Shown in pieces: positions 1 through 11,617 of a stretch of DNA of 64,000 nt (positions are counted from its first letter, which is position 1; each line of letters begins with the position of its first letter). The stretch is from NCBI RefSeq assembly GCF_007655135.1, contig NC_045133.1:27873845-27937844 (forward strand), read 5' to 3'. Both the position numbers and the translations under genes were made by a program. This stretch comes from Punica granatum. Its lineage: Eukaryota; Streptophyta; Magnoliopsida; Myrtales; Lythraceae. The notes under the pieces are model-generated. The model made no database searches, had not been told where the DNA came from, and worked only from the letters and a program-made list of their open reading frames with translations.

Positions 1-575
1 TCATCCATGAATCATGCATGTTTCCTTCTCAATCATTGAATTATTTGCTTGTCGAGTTTTACTGCTGTTCGTTCGATTGAATGCTGCTAGTTATACGATG
101 GCAGAGCCGGGATTCGGAAGGATAATATCGAGGCGGAGGCGGTATCCCAATGCAGATTGTTAGTCTGTTAGGTGTTTATGAAAAACAGGAATGATTAAAT
201 GGACAAGCTGAGAATTTTTTCTCGGCATATATTATATGATATGCTTCTTGATTTCACGGGATTCAAATATTGATGATATTAGCATGTTTGGCTGCTGCTA
301 ATGATGGCATTAGGGACAAACCCGGGATTCCGACTGCAAATGACGAGCCTTTTCAGGAATTGATTTGAATTCGACTTTTGGTACTAGTGAATTCAATTAA
401 CAATCACGAGAACATTGAAACTTTTATTTGGCTTCAGAGCTCTGAAGCAATTCATCCAGAATTTGGTATTAATTGTTCCAAGCGCAGTTAAATATTCATC
501 CAGCAGATGACATAAAAAGGTTAGGTGATTTTGTTGATAATCATTGATATGAATCTTATATGCTGCATCATTCAG
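1..575 (+). other. Intron (or upstream part) of the tyrosine aminotransferase gene
   Basis: No coding exon of the aminotransferase could be recognised here. The first exon of this family encodes the N-terminal 90 or so residues, including a glycine-rich HGDPS-type segment, and nothing like it is present. The stretch ends in a pyrimidine-containing acceptor with AG at 574-575, so it is read as the 3' part of a first intron whose donor lies left of the window. The AT-rich composition fits an intron. Confidence 0.6.
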
Positions 576-2125
576 GGCGATTGCAGAATATCTATCCAAC
601 GATCTTCCGTACAAGCTATCACCGGACGATGTCTTCATCACTTCAGGTTGCACACAAGCTATAGATGTGGTACTGTCACTTCTTGCTCGCCCGGGTGCGA
701 ATATACTGCTCCCAAGGCCAGGATTCCCAATCTACAATCTGTCCGCCTCTTTTAGACACCTTGAAGTTCGGCACTTTGATCTCCTCCCAGAAAGAGGCTG
801 GGAGGTTGATCTTGATGGCATAGAATCCTTAGCTGATCACAACACTGTCGCTATAGTGATCATTAACCCGGGAAACCCGTGTGGGAATGTCTACTCTGAG
901 CAGCACCTGAAGATGGTTAGTGTAGTGCTCAACATACAACTTTAAGTAGAAGCTTTTTCTGATAAATTATCCACCTTCCACATTCTAGAGTTGGGGGGCC
1001 CGAGGGTTAATCATTGATGAATGACTTTATTCAGATCGCAGAGGCTGCGAAGAAGCTGAGAACCCTGGTAATTGCCGATGAAGTTTATGGGCACTTGGCT
1101 TTTGGGGATACACCTTTTGTCCCGATGGGGAAATATGGTTCGATAGCTCCTGTTCTTACTCTTGGCTCATTGTCCAAGAGATGGATTGTGCCTGGGTGGA
1201 GACTCGGCTGGCTCGTGACTACCGATCCTTCTGGATTGTTTCGTAAGCCCAAGGTTGTAACCCCTTTTCTCTAACTTCAATAAAGAGCTGCCTCTGAAGT
1301 CTAAATGGCTATCTGCATCTTGCTGAGTCTCCGGCCTTATTCTTCCTTCAGGTCGTAGAGCGGATGACGAAGTATTTTGACACGTTGGGAGGCCCTGCAA
1401 CTTTCATTCAGGTTCAATGCAAACCCCATGACTTCATCTGATGAACGAAGAGTTCGATCCCTGAATTGTCCTATCAATTTGATTGCTAGCTGTCAAACTT
1501 ACATGCTACCTAAGTCGGGTATATACATCAAATAATTATTTCACCTTTAAAGCAGTTTTTTTTCCCCCCGGCAATCAGGCAGCGGTTCCTCGCATACTTG
1601 AACAAACTGATGAGACTTTCTTTGAGAACACAATCAGTATTCTGGAGCATGGCTTGGACATTTGTTGCAGCAGGATAAAAGATATCCCTTGCTTGACATG
1701 TCCGCAAAAACCAAGGGGATCTATGGCTATGATGGTAAGAAGAAAAGGGGGATCTATGGCTATGAGTCATAGTGATAGTGATAGCCATGGTTTTCTGCAA
1801 CTTACATAAATTTCGAATGGTACAGGTTAAGTTAAACCTTTCTCTACTGGAAGATATCAGTGATGACATAGATTTCTGCTTCAAGCTAGCGAAGGAAGAG
1901 TTGGTTATCATCCTTCCAGGTATCAAATCAATGGCTTAGTCATGACTTTTATGTTAGAATTTATGTACAGACATAACTTTCGCTGTCATTTCTGCAGGAA
2001 TTGCAGTTGGACTGAAGAATTGGATCCGAGTAACTTTCGCCGCTGACTCATCTTCTCTGGAAGAGGGCATGGGGAGAATCAAGTCCTTCTGCCTGAGGCA
2101 TGCAAAGCAAACTGGAAACATGTAA
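576..2125 (+). CDS. TAT: Tyrosine aminotransferase, 5'-partial (At5g53970-type)
   Basis: Class I PLP-dependent aminotransferase that moves the amino group of tyrosine to 2-oxoglutarate, giving 4-hydroxyphenylpyruvate for tocopherol and plastoquinone synthesis or tyrosine breakdown; cytosolic in the family. Exons seen: 576-915, 1035-1253, 1352-1411, 1579-1734, 1826-1919 and 1998-2125, all GT-AG and in phase, giving 331 residues. The visible protein starts at [14 protein letters not shown] and has the NPGNPCG motif, the ADEVYGH segment with the PLP-contacting Asp and Tyr, and SLSKRW with the Schiff-base lysine followed by PGWRLGW. The C-terminal part [15 protein letters not shown] is complete and ends at TAA. 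The first exon lies outside the window. The [15 protein letters not shown] form points to tyrosine aminotransferase rather than the SUR1 C-S lyase branch, which has SKGW. Confidence 0.93.
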
Positions 2126-3070
2126 CTGTTGGAGATCATAGACGATTATAAGTCACTCTTCCACAGTCTCTTATGGGTCCAGTACAGATTTTAGAATAAG
2201 ATTTGCCTAAATATGGCATATGAATATAGCTCAACACAAATGTACAACTGGGAACTTTTAGTACTGCCGTTCGATAATTCAGTTTCAATTCCAAATTACG
2301 TGTCGATTTCTTGGCTCGCCTGGACAGCCGGTTGATGGATCCCACTGTACATTACTATACTCAATCTCCAAGCATCTTTTTGAGTGCTGGGCAAATATTG
2401 CATCAGAGGAAAGACAAAAGGGGCCTCCCGTTGACGATTTGAAAAAAGCAAATCAATTAGTTGAACAGCTGAATAAGAATCATATGCCGTCTGAAATTGT
2501 CTTTTCTCCGGTCTTCTTCCAATCATTTGTGCTAATCATACGTGCCATGAAGTACAGATGGTTAATTAACCGACTTTTTCGATCAAGAGCTGTGCTCTTG
2601 GTCGTCGTGGCGATTGATCCAGGTTGTGACGGGAGACCGCTGCTCGTAGGCTGAGATTAACAATCTTCAAACATGAAGTGGACTGACAGTTAGACAAACT
2701 GCGCTCGATGTAGTCGGGACTTTATCTGCATTCAAAGGGGGGGAACATTTCCTTGAACGCTCGTGAAAGACAAAAATTATTGAACAAAACAAAGAGCTAA
2801 GCTCTCCCACCCACCTACCCACCCAACTACCCACCCAATACTGTCTTGAGCGTTAGACTTGAGCAGCAGCGATGAGTGCTGTGAGACTGAGGACAAAGAG
2901 GAAAACGATAACCGAAAAGAAAAAAAAAACATGGAATCCGCTGAAGATGAAGCAGAGCATAAAAACACGCATGCACACCCGTCCATATATCTACTCTCAA
3001 GAGCCACTCTCCTCTCCTCCATTGCCAGCAAACCTCTGATTTGCATCCTTATCGGTCTTTCCGCGAAGCC
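2126..3070. other. Intergenic: 3' end of TAT and promoter of the next gene
   Basis: About 0.95 kb between two + strand genes. The first few hundred bases are probably the 3' untranslated region of the aminotransferase. A C-rich tract at 2806-2838 repeats the motif CCCACC about six times. Short open frames here show no family resemblance. No other structure was recognised. Confidence 0.5.
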
Positions 3071-5548
3071 ATGGACTCGAAAACAGGTGATTGCTCGTTC
3101 GCTCGCTCTTCCGATGATGATGATTGCATTCTGGCTGTGGGCGTTTGTTCATTAGTCCGATGATCTGTTCGGTGCTACCGGTTATTGATTGACTTCTCGA
3201 TTCGTGTGTGTCTGTGAAGGTTCCATGGAGGTTGACAGTGGCAGCGAGTTCAAAGCCCACGTCTTTGCATCATCATCTGAGGTGAGAACTCAAAAACCCA
3301 TATATCCTTTCCGCCTTCAGTTCCCTTTCTCTATCATTGATTGTCTTCACTGGATTTTATGTGGATTTTTCATAGAAAAATCTTTCCTTGATATATATTT
3401 GTCCGATGATTATCGAAATGCCGGTTTATCTAGCTTTGATGGTATCGAGTTATGCTCATATGTTGTTAAGAAGCTTCCCCAATCGAGGAGGGGACCCGGA
3501 GTTATGAACAGGCCAGATTTATAGGAAGGAGAATGGAGTACACTTCGAAAGAATTAGCAAATTTGAACTTTATTGCGATTGTTTACAGAAAAATCTTTCC
3601 TTGATGTATATTTATCCCGATGATTATCGAAATATTGTTTTATCTAGCTTAGGTGGCATCAAGTTTTGCAATTTAGTTGTTAAGAAGCTTCCCGAGTCGA
3701 AGATGGAACTGGGGCTTATGAACAGGGCAGATTTCTAGGAAGGTGAATGGAGTGAATTTCTTGGGGGTGAACAGGGAAAGACTGAAATGGAGTGTAGAGG
3801 GTGTACTGTGAAAGATTTAGTAAATTCCAGTTGATTTTGGAGTTCTTCTAGTGATACGGATTACTTCATTCAATTCATATTACAATGGCAGTGACTTTGG
3901 GTTTTGGTGGCATGTCCGACTTCCATAAAGAGGATCATCATCTGTTCCCTTCTGATCGACCTTTGCTTTGAGTACTGTCTCTTTTGAACATGAAGCACAT
4001 GGATTATTCATTTCTTGTAATTATTGTCCCGATCAGCTGCTGGAGAAGCTGCATGAGAAGTGGAGTGCAGTGAAGAAGAAGCCGTACCCTGCAATGTACT
4101 CGAGCGTCTTTGGTGGGATAATACTCGACCCAGCAATGATGGTGATTCCCATAGATGATCATATGGTCCATAGAGGACATGGTGTGTTCGATACAGCTAT
4201 AATTTTAGATGGGTAAGCTCTGATTATTAAGTCTATGCAGTATGATGCCTTTGGTTCCTCTGAATAAATTCTGAGCCCACTTTTACTCACGATATTGTTT
4301 ACTACAGCTACCTTTATGAGCTAGATGTCCACTTGGATCGCTTCTTAAGATCCGCGGCAAAAGCGAGGATTTCCTCTCCATTTCCCCAGTCGACCCTCCG
4401 AAGCATTCTCATACAACTCACTGCAGCATCCCAGTGCACGAAAGGAACTCTTCGATATTGGCTAAGTCCAGGCCCTGGGGATTTCTTACTCTCACCCTCG
4501 GGTTGTCCCACCTCTGCATTTTATGCAGTTGTGATTGACGAGGACTTTTCCCAGTGCAAAGGAGGAGTCAAAGTGATAACCTCCACGATCCCGATGAAGT
4601 CCCCCCAATTTGCCACCATGAAGAGTGTGAACTACCTCCCGAACGTCTTGTCGAAAATGGAGGCAGAAGATCAGGGAGCTTTTGCTTCCATCTGGGTGGA
4701 TGATGAGGGATACATTGCAGAAGGGCCAAATGTTAATGTGGCGTTTATTTCACAAGATAAAGAGTTGATATTGCCCTCGTTCGACAAGATCTTGAGCGGG
4801 TGCACAGCAAAGAGGCTTCTCCAGCTTGCCCCCAAGTTGGTCGAGAAGGGGATACTGAAAGATGTGAAGACTGCAAATCTCGCGGCGGAGGAAGCAAAAC
4901 GCTCTGCAGAGATGATGTATGTCGGAAGCACGCTTCCCTTGCTGCCAATCATTGAGTGGGACAGGCAACCAATTGGAGATGGTAAAAAATATCTCCTTGC
5001 CACTAGCTTCTGTTCAATTTATTCCATGCCCATTCCATTGCACCAAGCGTGTATTTACTATTCTTAGCGATGGTTCATCAGACGGTAACTCGGCTTTACA
5101 AGTAGGAGGTTATTGTGATTAGAGCTAGTGAACAGGACCAACGCAGAAACAACCTTATCATTAGACCAATGCACTTGACTCGAATCTAACTTTGCGAAAA
5201 CAGATCCTTTCATAATAGCTGAATCTCGATACTTTTGCAGAGAAGGTTTTCTGAGTCCACAGTTTCCAAACTCCTGCATTTCGTAAAGTGTGAAAAGTAT
5301 CTATTTGCTTTTTATAGGGAGGATCACGCTGCGTATACGAAGCAAGTTTGTTCATGGGTCTGTTTGTTGCATGTTCAAGAAAGAAAAAGGTGGTTTCGGG
5401 CGATAATTTTTTTTCATATGCTAAGCAAACATGTCTGCTTCCTATAACAGGGAAGGTGGGGGGACTGACCATGGCACTTTCAGATCTTGTTTGGGAAGAC
5501 ATGGTAGCTGGCCCGGAAATGCAGAGATTGCGCGTTTCCTACTCGTAG
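3071..5548 (+). CDS. Class IV PLP aminotransferase, D-amino-acid aminotransferase-like
   Basis: Fold-type IV PLP enzyme of the branched-chain/D-amino-acid aminotransferase and aminodeoxychorismate lyase superfamily; the closest remembered relatives are Arabidopsis At5g27410 and At3g05190, whose substrate is not established. Exons: 3071-3086, 3220-3281, 4037-4212, 4308-4981 and 5451-5548, all GT-AG and in phase, giving 341 residues. Visible features are MVHRGHGVFDTA near residue 70, MKSVNYLPN with the likely catalytic lysine near residue 190, the cofactor-loop segment EGPNVNVAF, and LSGCTAKRL. The start at 3071 (MDSKTG) is preferred because its 16-base exon splices in phase; a second Met at 3225 (MEVDSG) is the alternative. 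There is no obvious transit peptide. Intron 2 (3282-4036) carries a 167-bp tandem duplication. The unrelated aminotransferase just upstream belongs to a different fold type. Confidence 0.9.
3374..3753 (+). repeat. Diverged 167-bp direct duplication in intron 2
   Basis: The segment 3374-3540 recurs at 3587-3753, an offset of 213 bases. Both copies begin AGAAAAATCTTTCCTTGAT, share GATGATTATCGAAAT and GTTGTTAAGAAGCTTCCC in the middle, and end GGAAGG.GAATGGAGT. They differ by scattered substitutions. Weaker similarity follows each copy (3541-3570 against 3801-3835), so the original unit may have been longer with a later insertion. It lies wholly in an intron. Confidence 0.85.
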
Positions 5549-6609
5549 AGACTACTCGAAGTTCACTCCACGCCTAATGGTCATGGCTGCAAAACACATA
5601 TGCTTATCTTCCATTTACTGTTGTTGCAAATCCAAATAAAAGTCTCCCGAATGCATGTTAGATTACTCCGCCTTCTTTCCTCGTTTTGTATGCATTTCGA
5701 GTTTGTGGGGGTTGGCACTTTTGCACTACCAGTTGCTTGTAAGGAAAGAATGTGAAGGCCGATGGGGCCTCCTCTGAGAGAACTCGTGTACAAATAATAT
5801 CAGAGCCAACATAGATTGACAATCATATGATAATTTACATTCTCGCGTATGTTTGCTGAGCTTTTCACGTTATTGGGATACATTATCCGCTCGGTGCGAC
5901 CGGTCGAGTCTCATAAGGAATCAGTTTATGTATTGCTAATGATTCTTATCAGACATATTAGAGTCTGTTAAATGAGTTTGCTGGGAGATGTAGTCAGATG
6001 GACTGATCAATCAATGATGCTAAATTCTTTCTTATTTATATCACTGACAAAATAGTAAATATTGTTTTTTCTTTCTATTAGACTCGATTTTTATTGGAAT
6101 TCCTTGTGATTGAGTGAGTGAATGAATTTCATAATAATTGATGATTGATGATAGGAACACCCAATAGGCCATATTATGGCCCTAAGTGGGAGGACACGCG
6201 TCGATTTGGGCATAGGCTGGTACAGAATTAGTTGCTCGAAATTCGCCTATAGAGATGGAGGCCATTTTGATTTTCCATCAATTAAATTTTGCCCCAATAC
6301 AAAATCCACACTTTCTTCATGAAATTATTATAGTCAACAATCCAATGACTCGAGAAATTATGCTTTGATACATAGAAATACACAAATATTCACGCATAAT
6401 TTTATTATGGTGTGGGTATTGTAATTATTTTACTATTCGTTTATACTATTATTATTATTGTTCATTATCATTATTAACATTATATTGATTTTTCTGGGGA
6501 AAAAAAAAAAGAGGAATCGACAGAAAAAGCTAGAGGGCAGTAGGTTAGGTGCCTGCAGCCCAAAGATTATTCTTCTTCCTACTTTCATTTTATCAAGAAA
6601 ATCACACAG

Positions 6610-6648
<39 letters not shown>

Positions 6649-6696
6649 AGCTCGTGAGATTCCCATCGTTTGAGAGATTAGGGTTTCCCCGTTCCA
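5549..6696. other. Intergenic region with GA-rich leader of the next gene
   Basis: About 1.1 kb between two + strand genes. The first few hundred bases are probably 3' untranslated sequence. The rest is AT-rich and gives way near 6490 to a purine-rich run and a GA tract just before the next start codon. No other gene or RNA was recognised. Confidence 0.5.
6612..6646 (+). repeat. (AG)n microsatellite, 35 bp
   Basis: An uninterrupted AG run lies 50 bp upstream of the start codon at 6697, probably in the 5' untranslated leader. In plants such tracts are known binding sites for BBR/BPC GAGA-binding factors; whether this one is bound is inference. Confidence 0.9.
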
Positions 6697-8620
6697 ATGG
6701 AGACGGCACCTCCGCAGTCGGAGCAGGAGCAGCAGCCAACGCAAAGCAACGAGAAACCGGGGCTGAGGAAACCGGTGTTCACGAAGGTGGACCAGCTGCG
6801 GCCCGGGACGAGCGGCCACACCTTGATAGCAAAGGTTCTGAGCTCAAACACGGTGCTCCAGAAGGGCCGATCCGTGTCGCAGCACCTCCGCCACACTCGC
6901 ATCGCCGAGTGCCTCATCGGCGATGAGACCGGCACCATTGTCTTCACCGCCCGCAACGATCAAGGTTATCCATTTATGATGTATCTCACTCTTCCAGTTC
7001 CATGTAGTGTCTCCGATGCAAAAAAATAAAATAAAAAAATCTGCTTTTTATCCCCCGTGTCCGCGTGCTTGTTTGGGATGTAATAGCAACGTTCCCTGTC
7101 AGACCGTCCGTCCGTCAGCTCTAATTTGACCGTGTCGGTTGTCTGATATCCTCTGTCTTATTCAAAACAAAGGTTCTTATTGGGAGGATTGGACCGATAT
7201 TTTCAGTTCATTTATTAATCAATCTATGAGAAAGTTTGTGCACGAAGCATTATCTAAAAATTTATCTTGTGTAATAATAAACTATTAAAAAATGGATTTT
7301 TTGATCGTCCTGTCACTAGAAAACTATTAAAAGAGTTTTCTTTTTAAGCTCAAATTTATTGAGAATGGTTAAGAAGCAACGTTTTTCAAACGCTCCCCTG
7401 ATGTTTCCTTCATTTTCTGCCTGACAATAATTTAGCATTCAGCTGCAAAGAAAGTATGAACTGATCTTAGCATTTAAAGAGAAGAAGCGGGCGTTTTTGG
7501 TTGAAGGTTACAGTTTTAGCTGCAAGAGAAGTTTTTTCTTTAGTTATTTTGTGAACTTTGTAAAAGAATTCTTCCAGTGTGGCAAACTGAAATGATACCT
7601 ACAGGTAGTAGTAGTTACTGAATCAATAATTGTTAAGCCAAGTTGTACTGATATTCTAAATACTTTATATGAACTGGGGACAGTTGTGAGAGTAAATTTC
7701 TTGGTTGCAAGCTGTTAAAAGGCTACTTCGGGGCGAACAGCCTCGTGACAATTCCAAGATTGCTTCCCCTCTGATAGCTCTGTTTATGACGCAACTTGGA
7801 CTCTCGAGCTGAACCCTCTACGCTCAGTCTAGTGAATGCAGTTTTTAGCTGCATATTTGGCAGGGGATGAGGGAGAGGATATCGTGTTCAAAAGAATGAG
7901 CTTAGCTGGCCTAGATCAGGGGCTTGCAAAGAATACACCCTCTTGTGTTGTGTTTATTGAAGTCAGTTTGGTTATGTGATATATTATGATATTAGTTGTG
8001 GAAGTTTTATATCCAAATATTTGGCGGCCCATTTAGTTGTTGAAGCAAAGAACGGGGCAGGGCTTATTGAATTGTTATTGCTGATATTATCCATTTTCAG
8101 TCCTAAAATGTCGTGTTTGGACTCTACTGCTGAACTGGGGGATCTCTTATTGGTTTGCTCTTGGTTATATACTTGATGTGACTAAATAGCAATATGAAAC
8201 TGATATCCATCTTGAAATTTGCTAATTATTGTCATTTCTTCTGCTAATTACAGTTTATTAGCCTACAGTCTGGTAAATTATGAGACTTCACATGCTAAAG
8301 CTGTAAATTAATATTTCTGATCTTTCCGGAAATTCAAGATTACTCCTTGTGCTAAAGCTGGTAAAATCCTACTTGTTCAGCAAAAGTCCAATATTGTTCT
8401 GTTGTTGATGGTTCTTATTGTCTGCCCAGTTGATCTCATGCAGCCTGGTGCAACTGTAATTCTCCGTAATGCGAAGATTGACATGTTCAAGGGATCGATG
8501 AGGCTAGCAGTTGACAAGTGGGGCCGTGTTGAGGCAACGGATCCTGCAGATTTCACTGTTAAAGAGGACAACAATCTCTCTTTAATTGAGTACGAGCTCG
8601 TCAATGTTGTTGACGAGTGA
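6697..8620 (+). CDS. OB-fold single-stranded nucleic-acid-binding protein, SOSS-B-like
   Basis: Small OB-fold protein of the type of Arabidopsis At4g28440, related to human SOSS complex subunit B (hSSB1). Animal members bind single-stranded DNA in break repair; the plant role is not established. Two exons, 6697-6964 and 8430-8620, give 152 residues. The first exon carries a disordered Pro/Gln-rich start (to about residue 22), then KPVFTKVDQLRPGTSG and IAECLIGDETGTIVF, which are OB-fold beta strands. The second has DLMQPGATVILRNAKIDMFKGSMRLAVDKWGRVE, the usual second half. The splice phase is 1 (CAA G / TT GAT). The start is the first ATG after a GA-rich leader and matches the normal family length. 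The single intron of 1465 bp is long for this window and shows no other gene. Confidence 0.9.
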
Positions 8621-9308
8621 TCAAGACCTTGTGGCAATACCACTGGCCACTATAGCTGAAGAGTAATTCCTGAACAGGGTTGGGGACTACTAATTCCTGA
8701 TAACGTGCTGGTATTAAGGTTGTTTTTATTTGATCAGTTTAATGATTAGGCTTAAGGTGCTCTCTGAAACCTGAACTGGTAATGTTTTATATTATCTCCT
8801 TTGAATACAGCAAAGTAGGATTTTGTTAGGTCTTGTCCGGGAGAAGGTGGCTCCTATGGAATTGTAAACAGAATATTGATGATCATAAGCCCTTTCGGTT
8901 CAAGTAAAGTCTTACTTTTGCTTATATAAGTTCGGGGTGCTGGTTTTTTGTTTGAGTGCATTCAGTATCTGGGAAGCTTGATTGAGAGTTCGGAAAACAG
9001 AGGTTTCCTGTTCATTATCCACTTGTAGGGGCTGTAGATAGTTTCATACTTCCAACAGGATGCATAACAACCATCGGACAGGTCCCTTTTGAGATCCCAT
9101 CACCTGTCTCTATGGTCGAGCAGAACTCCAATCAGTCCAACAGGAGGCAGGCCCCACATCTCCGGACCCATGTGATCCTTCAAGATATGGCGATACATAC
9201 GTCGCTCCCAAACACCGGTTAGGTTCATGCTCCATCGAGCGACGTGCTGTGTCTATTTTGGGTATGATGAAACTAATGGTCAATCAAGCAGACTAGCAGA
9301 GAGGATAA

Positions 9309-9386
9309 GTGAGATAATATAATTATGATTTTACGGTATTATTAATTGTGAGATAATATAATTATAATTTTATGGTATTATTAATG
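9309..9386 (+). repeat. 39-bp tandem repeat, two copies
   Basis: Copies at 9309-9347 and 9348-9386 both start GTGAGATAATATAATTAT and continue with a TTTTA.GGTATTATTAAT segment. They differ at only a few positions, so the duplication is recent or conserved by chance. Confidence 0.85.
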
Positions 9387-10137
9387 TTTATAATAATGTT
9401 TGAGTTCTGGGCATTAATATTGTTTGACTGGGCAAGTTCACGAACTTGAATGAGTTGTCCTGATTTGGAACCTATCTAAAGTTGTCTCATGGTCCCTGAC
9501 GTGAAGCTTGGTTTAGACTTCAGATCAAGTGCATGAACAGAGATGCTTCAACCACCACAGATAACGTCAGCCAGCATGAAGAAGGAGAATGCCAATTCTT
9601 TTTCGAATGCTCTTAATATGGCGAATATTAAGTCTTCCTTTCGTGGATCAGTACTTTCTATTCGCGACCAATACGGTTTTCACCATTCCAATTAGATTCA
9701 TCCCGAACTGGAAAAAGGTTATTGGCTGATTGATCGCCCTTTTTTTCCTTACTATTAGGGAGGTACTTAGGCCCTCTACAAGTAATCACGATCTCTTTTG
9801 TCGAGGCGCGACTTGGTTAATGGCCGCAATGACTCGATTGGTCCAACATGGACATGACAACCTTCATGTACAGTCGCTAAATAGCATACCAGAGACGTTG
9901 CTTGGTTTCTCAAAGAAAAAGTCGTGCCGCTATGAATGAATAATTAGGCTAGCGGAGGGTCCATTTCTCATTAGGCTAATCCCGGTTTATACATTGTCAA
10001 TAAACAAGGTGGGCTCACCTGCTTTGTCTCATTTGTATGACAAGTTAACTGCATTACTAGTAGCTGATAATTTAAGAAAAAATGGAGTGCCCGGCATTGA
10101 TTTTCGATTACAAAAAAGAATCATGAACCTATTATAA

Positions 10138-10255
10138 GGAAATAAAGATTTTAGTAATTAATTATGGAGTAGGGGTAATTCCACCACGAGATCGAACCTA
10201 CAACCTCTTGATTAATAGTCGAGGATCTGCACCACTGCGTAACACCATTTTTCTC
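10138..10255 (-). mobile_element. Possible tRNA-derived SINE remnant
   Basis: Read on the minus strand, the stretch holds a box-A-like GCAGTGGTGCAG followed about 35 bases later by AGGTTCGATCTC, which resembles the RNA polymerase III box B. This order and spacing is typical of plant tRNA-related SINEs. No clear tail or target-site duplication was found, so the limits are approximate. A degenerate tRNA is the alternative; it would not fold as a normal tRNA by eye. Confidence 0.4.
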
Positions 10256-11287
10256 GCCATAGAAGGCCTTGGTTAGGTCCAAATTCTCTGTCGTTCCCTT
10301 CTGCTGCATATGGATAAAGCTTAATAGCAGTGGATCCGGTTAAGCACTGTACTTAATCTAAGTGTCGAACGGATTCAGACGAACTCTTAAAACTAAAATC
10401 ATAAATGGCTGGATCGGATCATATTGACATCGAATCCGGGCCTTCTCCTCTATTCGTGTTGAATCTGGAAGATCGAAATTGGTTAAATGGGCAAAGCCCG
10501 CTGTGTTTTTATTTTTATTTACATAGATCTAAACAGCTCACTGAGGCTGTTATCCCGAGCGTTGAATGACAAAACCTAAGACTATAAAGCTCAGGCCAGC
10601 TCTGACTCAAATGTTTTTGTAATGTGAATTCCAATTTGAGAACTACGGATGGTGTGTGTCAGATTTTTCTATTTTCCCTTTCTCTTTATTTTCCATTTTA
10701 AGAAATGGGAAGATGACTGATCATTTTGTTTATATTATCTTCTATCCCTAGTCAAATTCTGTCACAAGTTCATGCCCCCACACACATGCACATAATTATA
10801 TATCCATATCGATATCTTATTATATGCAATATCTGAACTCTTAAAAATCTAGCAATATAACGTCGGTTCTTAACAAAAAAAAAAAAAAAGAGAGAGAGAG
10901 TATATATTCAAGCGTTACCCGTCAGTAGTGCGCTAACAGAAGCATAACCTTGAGAACCCTATAAGTCTTCACTGATCAGGCTTAGCATGCATATGCTACC
11001 TTTAATATTCTATATTGTATGATTGGCCATTGACCTATGATATATGGTTGAGTGTCTCGTGATATATACGTATTACATATATGTATCCATATTTTATCAT
11101 ATCCTTGCTGCAATAATCGCAGTATTTATTTAAACTAGTTTCACTTGAAAGAATATCTAGCTAGGAAACTTAATGTCATGTAAATTAAATTATCTTCATT
11201 CAAAAACCCTATGAAATATAGATAACGATTCATTTTTTTTCACTTAAAACGTATATATACGAATATCAAATCAGTAGGACCAAAGCC

Positions 11288-11324
11288 CACGTGAACACAA
11301 TAGGGAGCAATGCATGTATATATA
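11288..11324 (+). promoter_or_regulatory. G-box and TATA box of the HD-Zip gene
   Basis: A CACGTG G-box lies at 11288-11293 and a TATATATA box at 11317-11324, about 300 bp before the start codon chosen at 11618. A TATA box there would place transcription start near 11350, upstream of the chosen ATG, leaving a 5' leader of about 270 bases. G-boxes are bound by bZIP and bHLH factors; binding here is inference. Confidence 0.55.
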
Positions 11325-11617
11325 CGAATCAGCCGTCGCCCTCCTCACTTTAAAGTCTTCTCTCTGGGCCATCCCTTCCTTAATTGAATCTTAGACAAAA
11401 GCTAATTTCATCCCTAAAGAAGATCATCTGTCACTGTCGATCATCTTGTCTTGTCTCTCTCCAACTTGTCGACAAATCCTCTTTATTATCCTATCCTTCT
11501 TATACAGCCTATATAAGGACTTCACGATCTCTCCCCATCTCCCGAATCCCATCCGTTCCCAGAATTCTGATCGATCGACATCATATATCGAACGTATACT
11601 CGACAGGGGTTTATTCA

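Larger units (their letters stand above)
8621..11270. other. Intergenic region, 2.65 kb, with decayed repeats
   Basis: No gene was recognised. Contents are a 39-bp tandem repeat at 9309-9386, a SINE-like stretch near 10138-10255, and a 15-base A run followed by GA repeats at 10875-10900. An open frame at 9730-9939 shows no family features. The first 300 bp are probably the 3' end of the OB-fold gene. Confidence 0.5.

Noticed and set aside
4671..5003. Overlapping minus-strand frames within the class IV aminotransferase
   Set aside because: Shadows of the large fourth exon. The + strand translation matches the family along its whole length.
9730..9939. 69-codon open frame in the region before the HD-Zip gene
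   Set aside because: Short, with no domain, splice context or family resemblance.
10138..10255. A tRNA gene
   Set aside because: Box A and box B-like sequences are present, but no acceptor-stem pairing or normal cloverleaf could be drawn by eye, so it is listed as a SINE-like element.
11384..11617. N-terminal 78-residue extension of the HD-Zip frame
   Set aside because: The frame is open, but the segment lies just after the probable TATA box, has no family features, and ATHB-52 relatives start close to the homeodomain.
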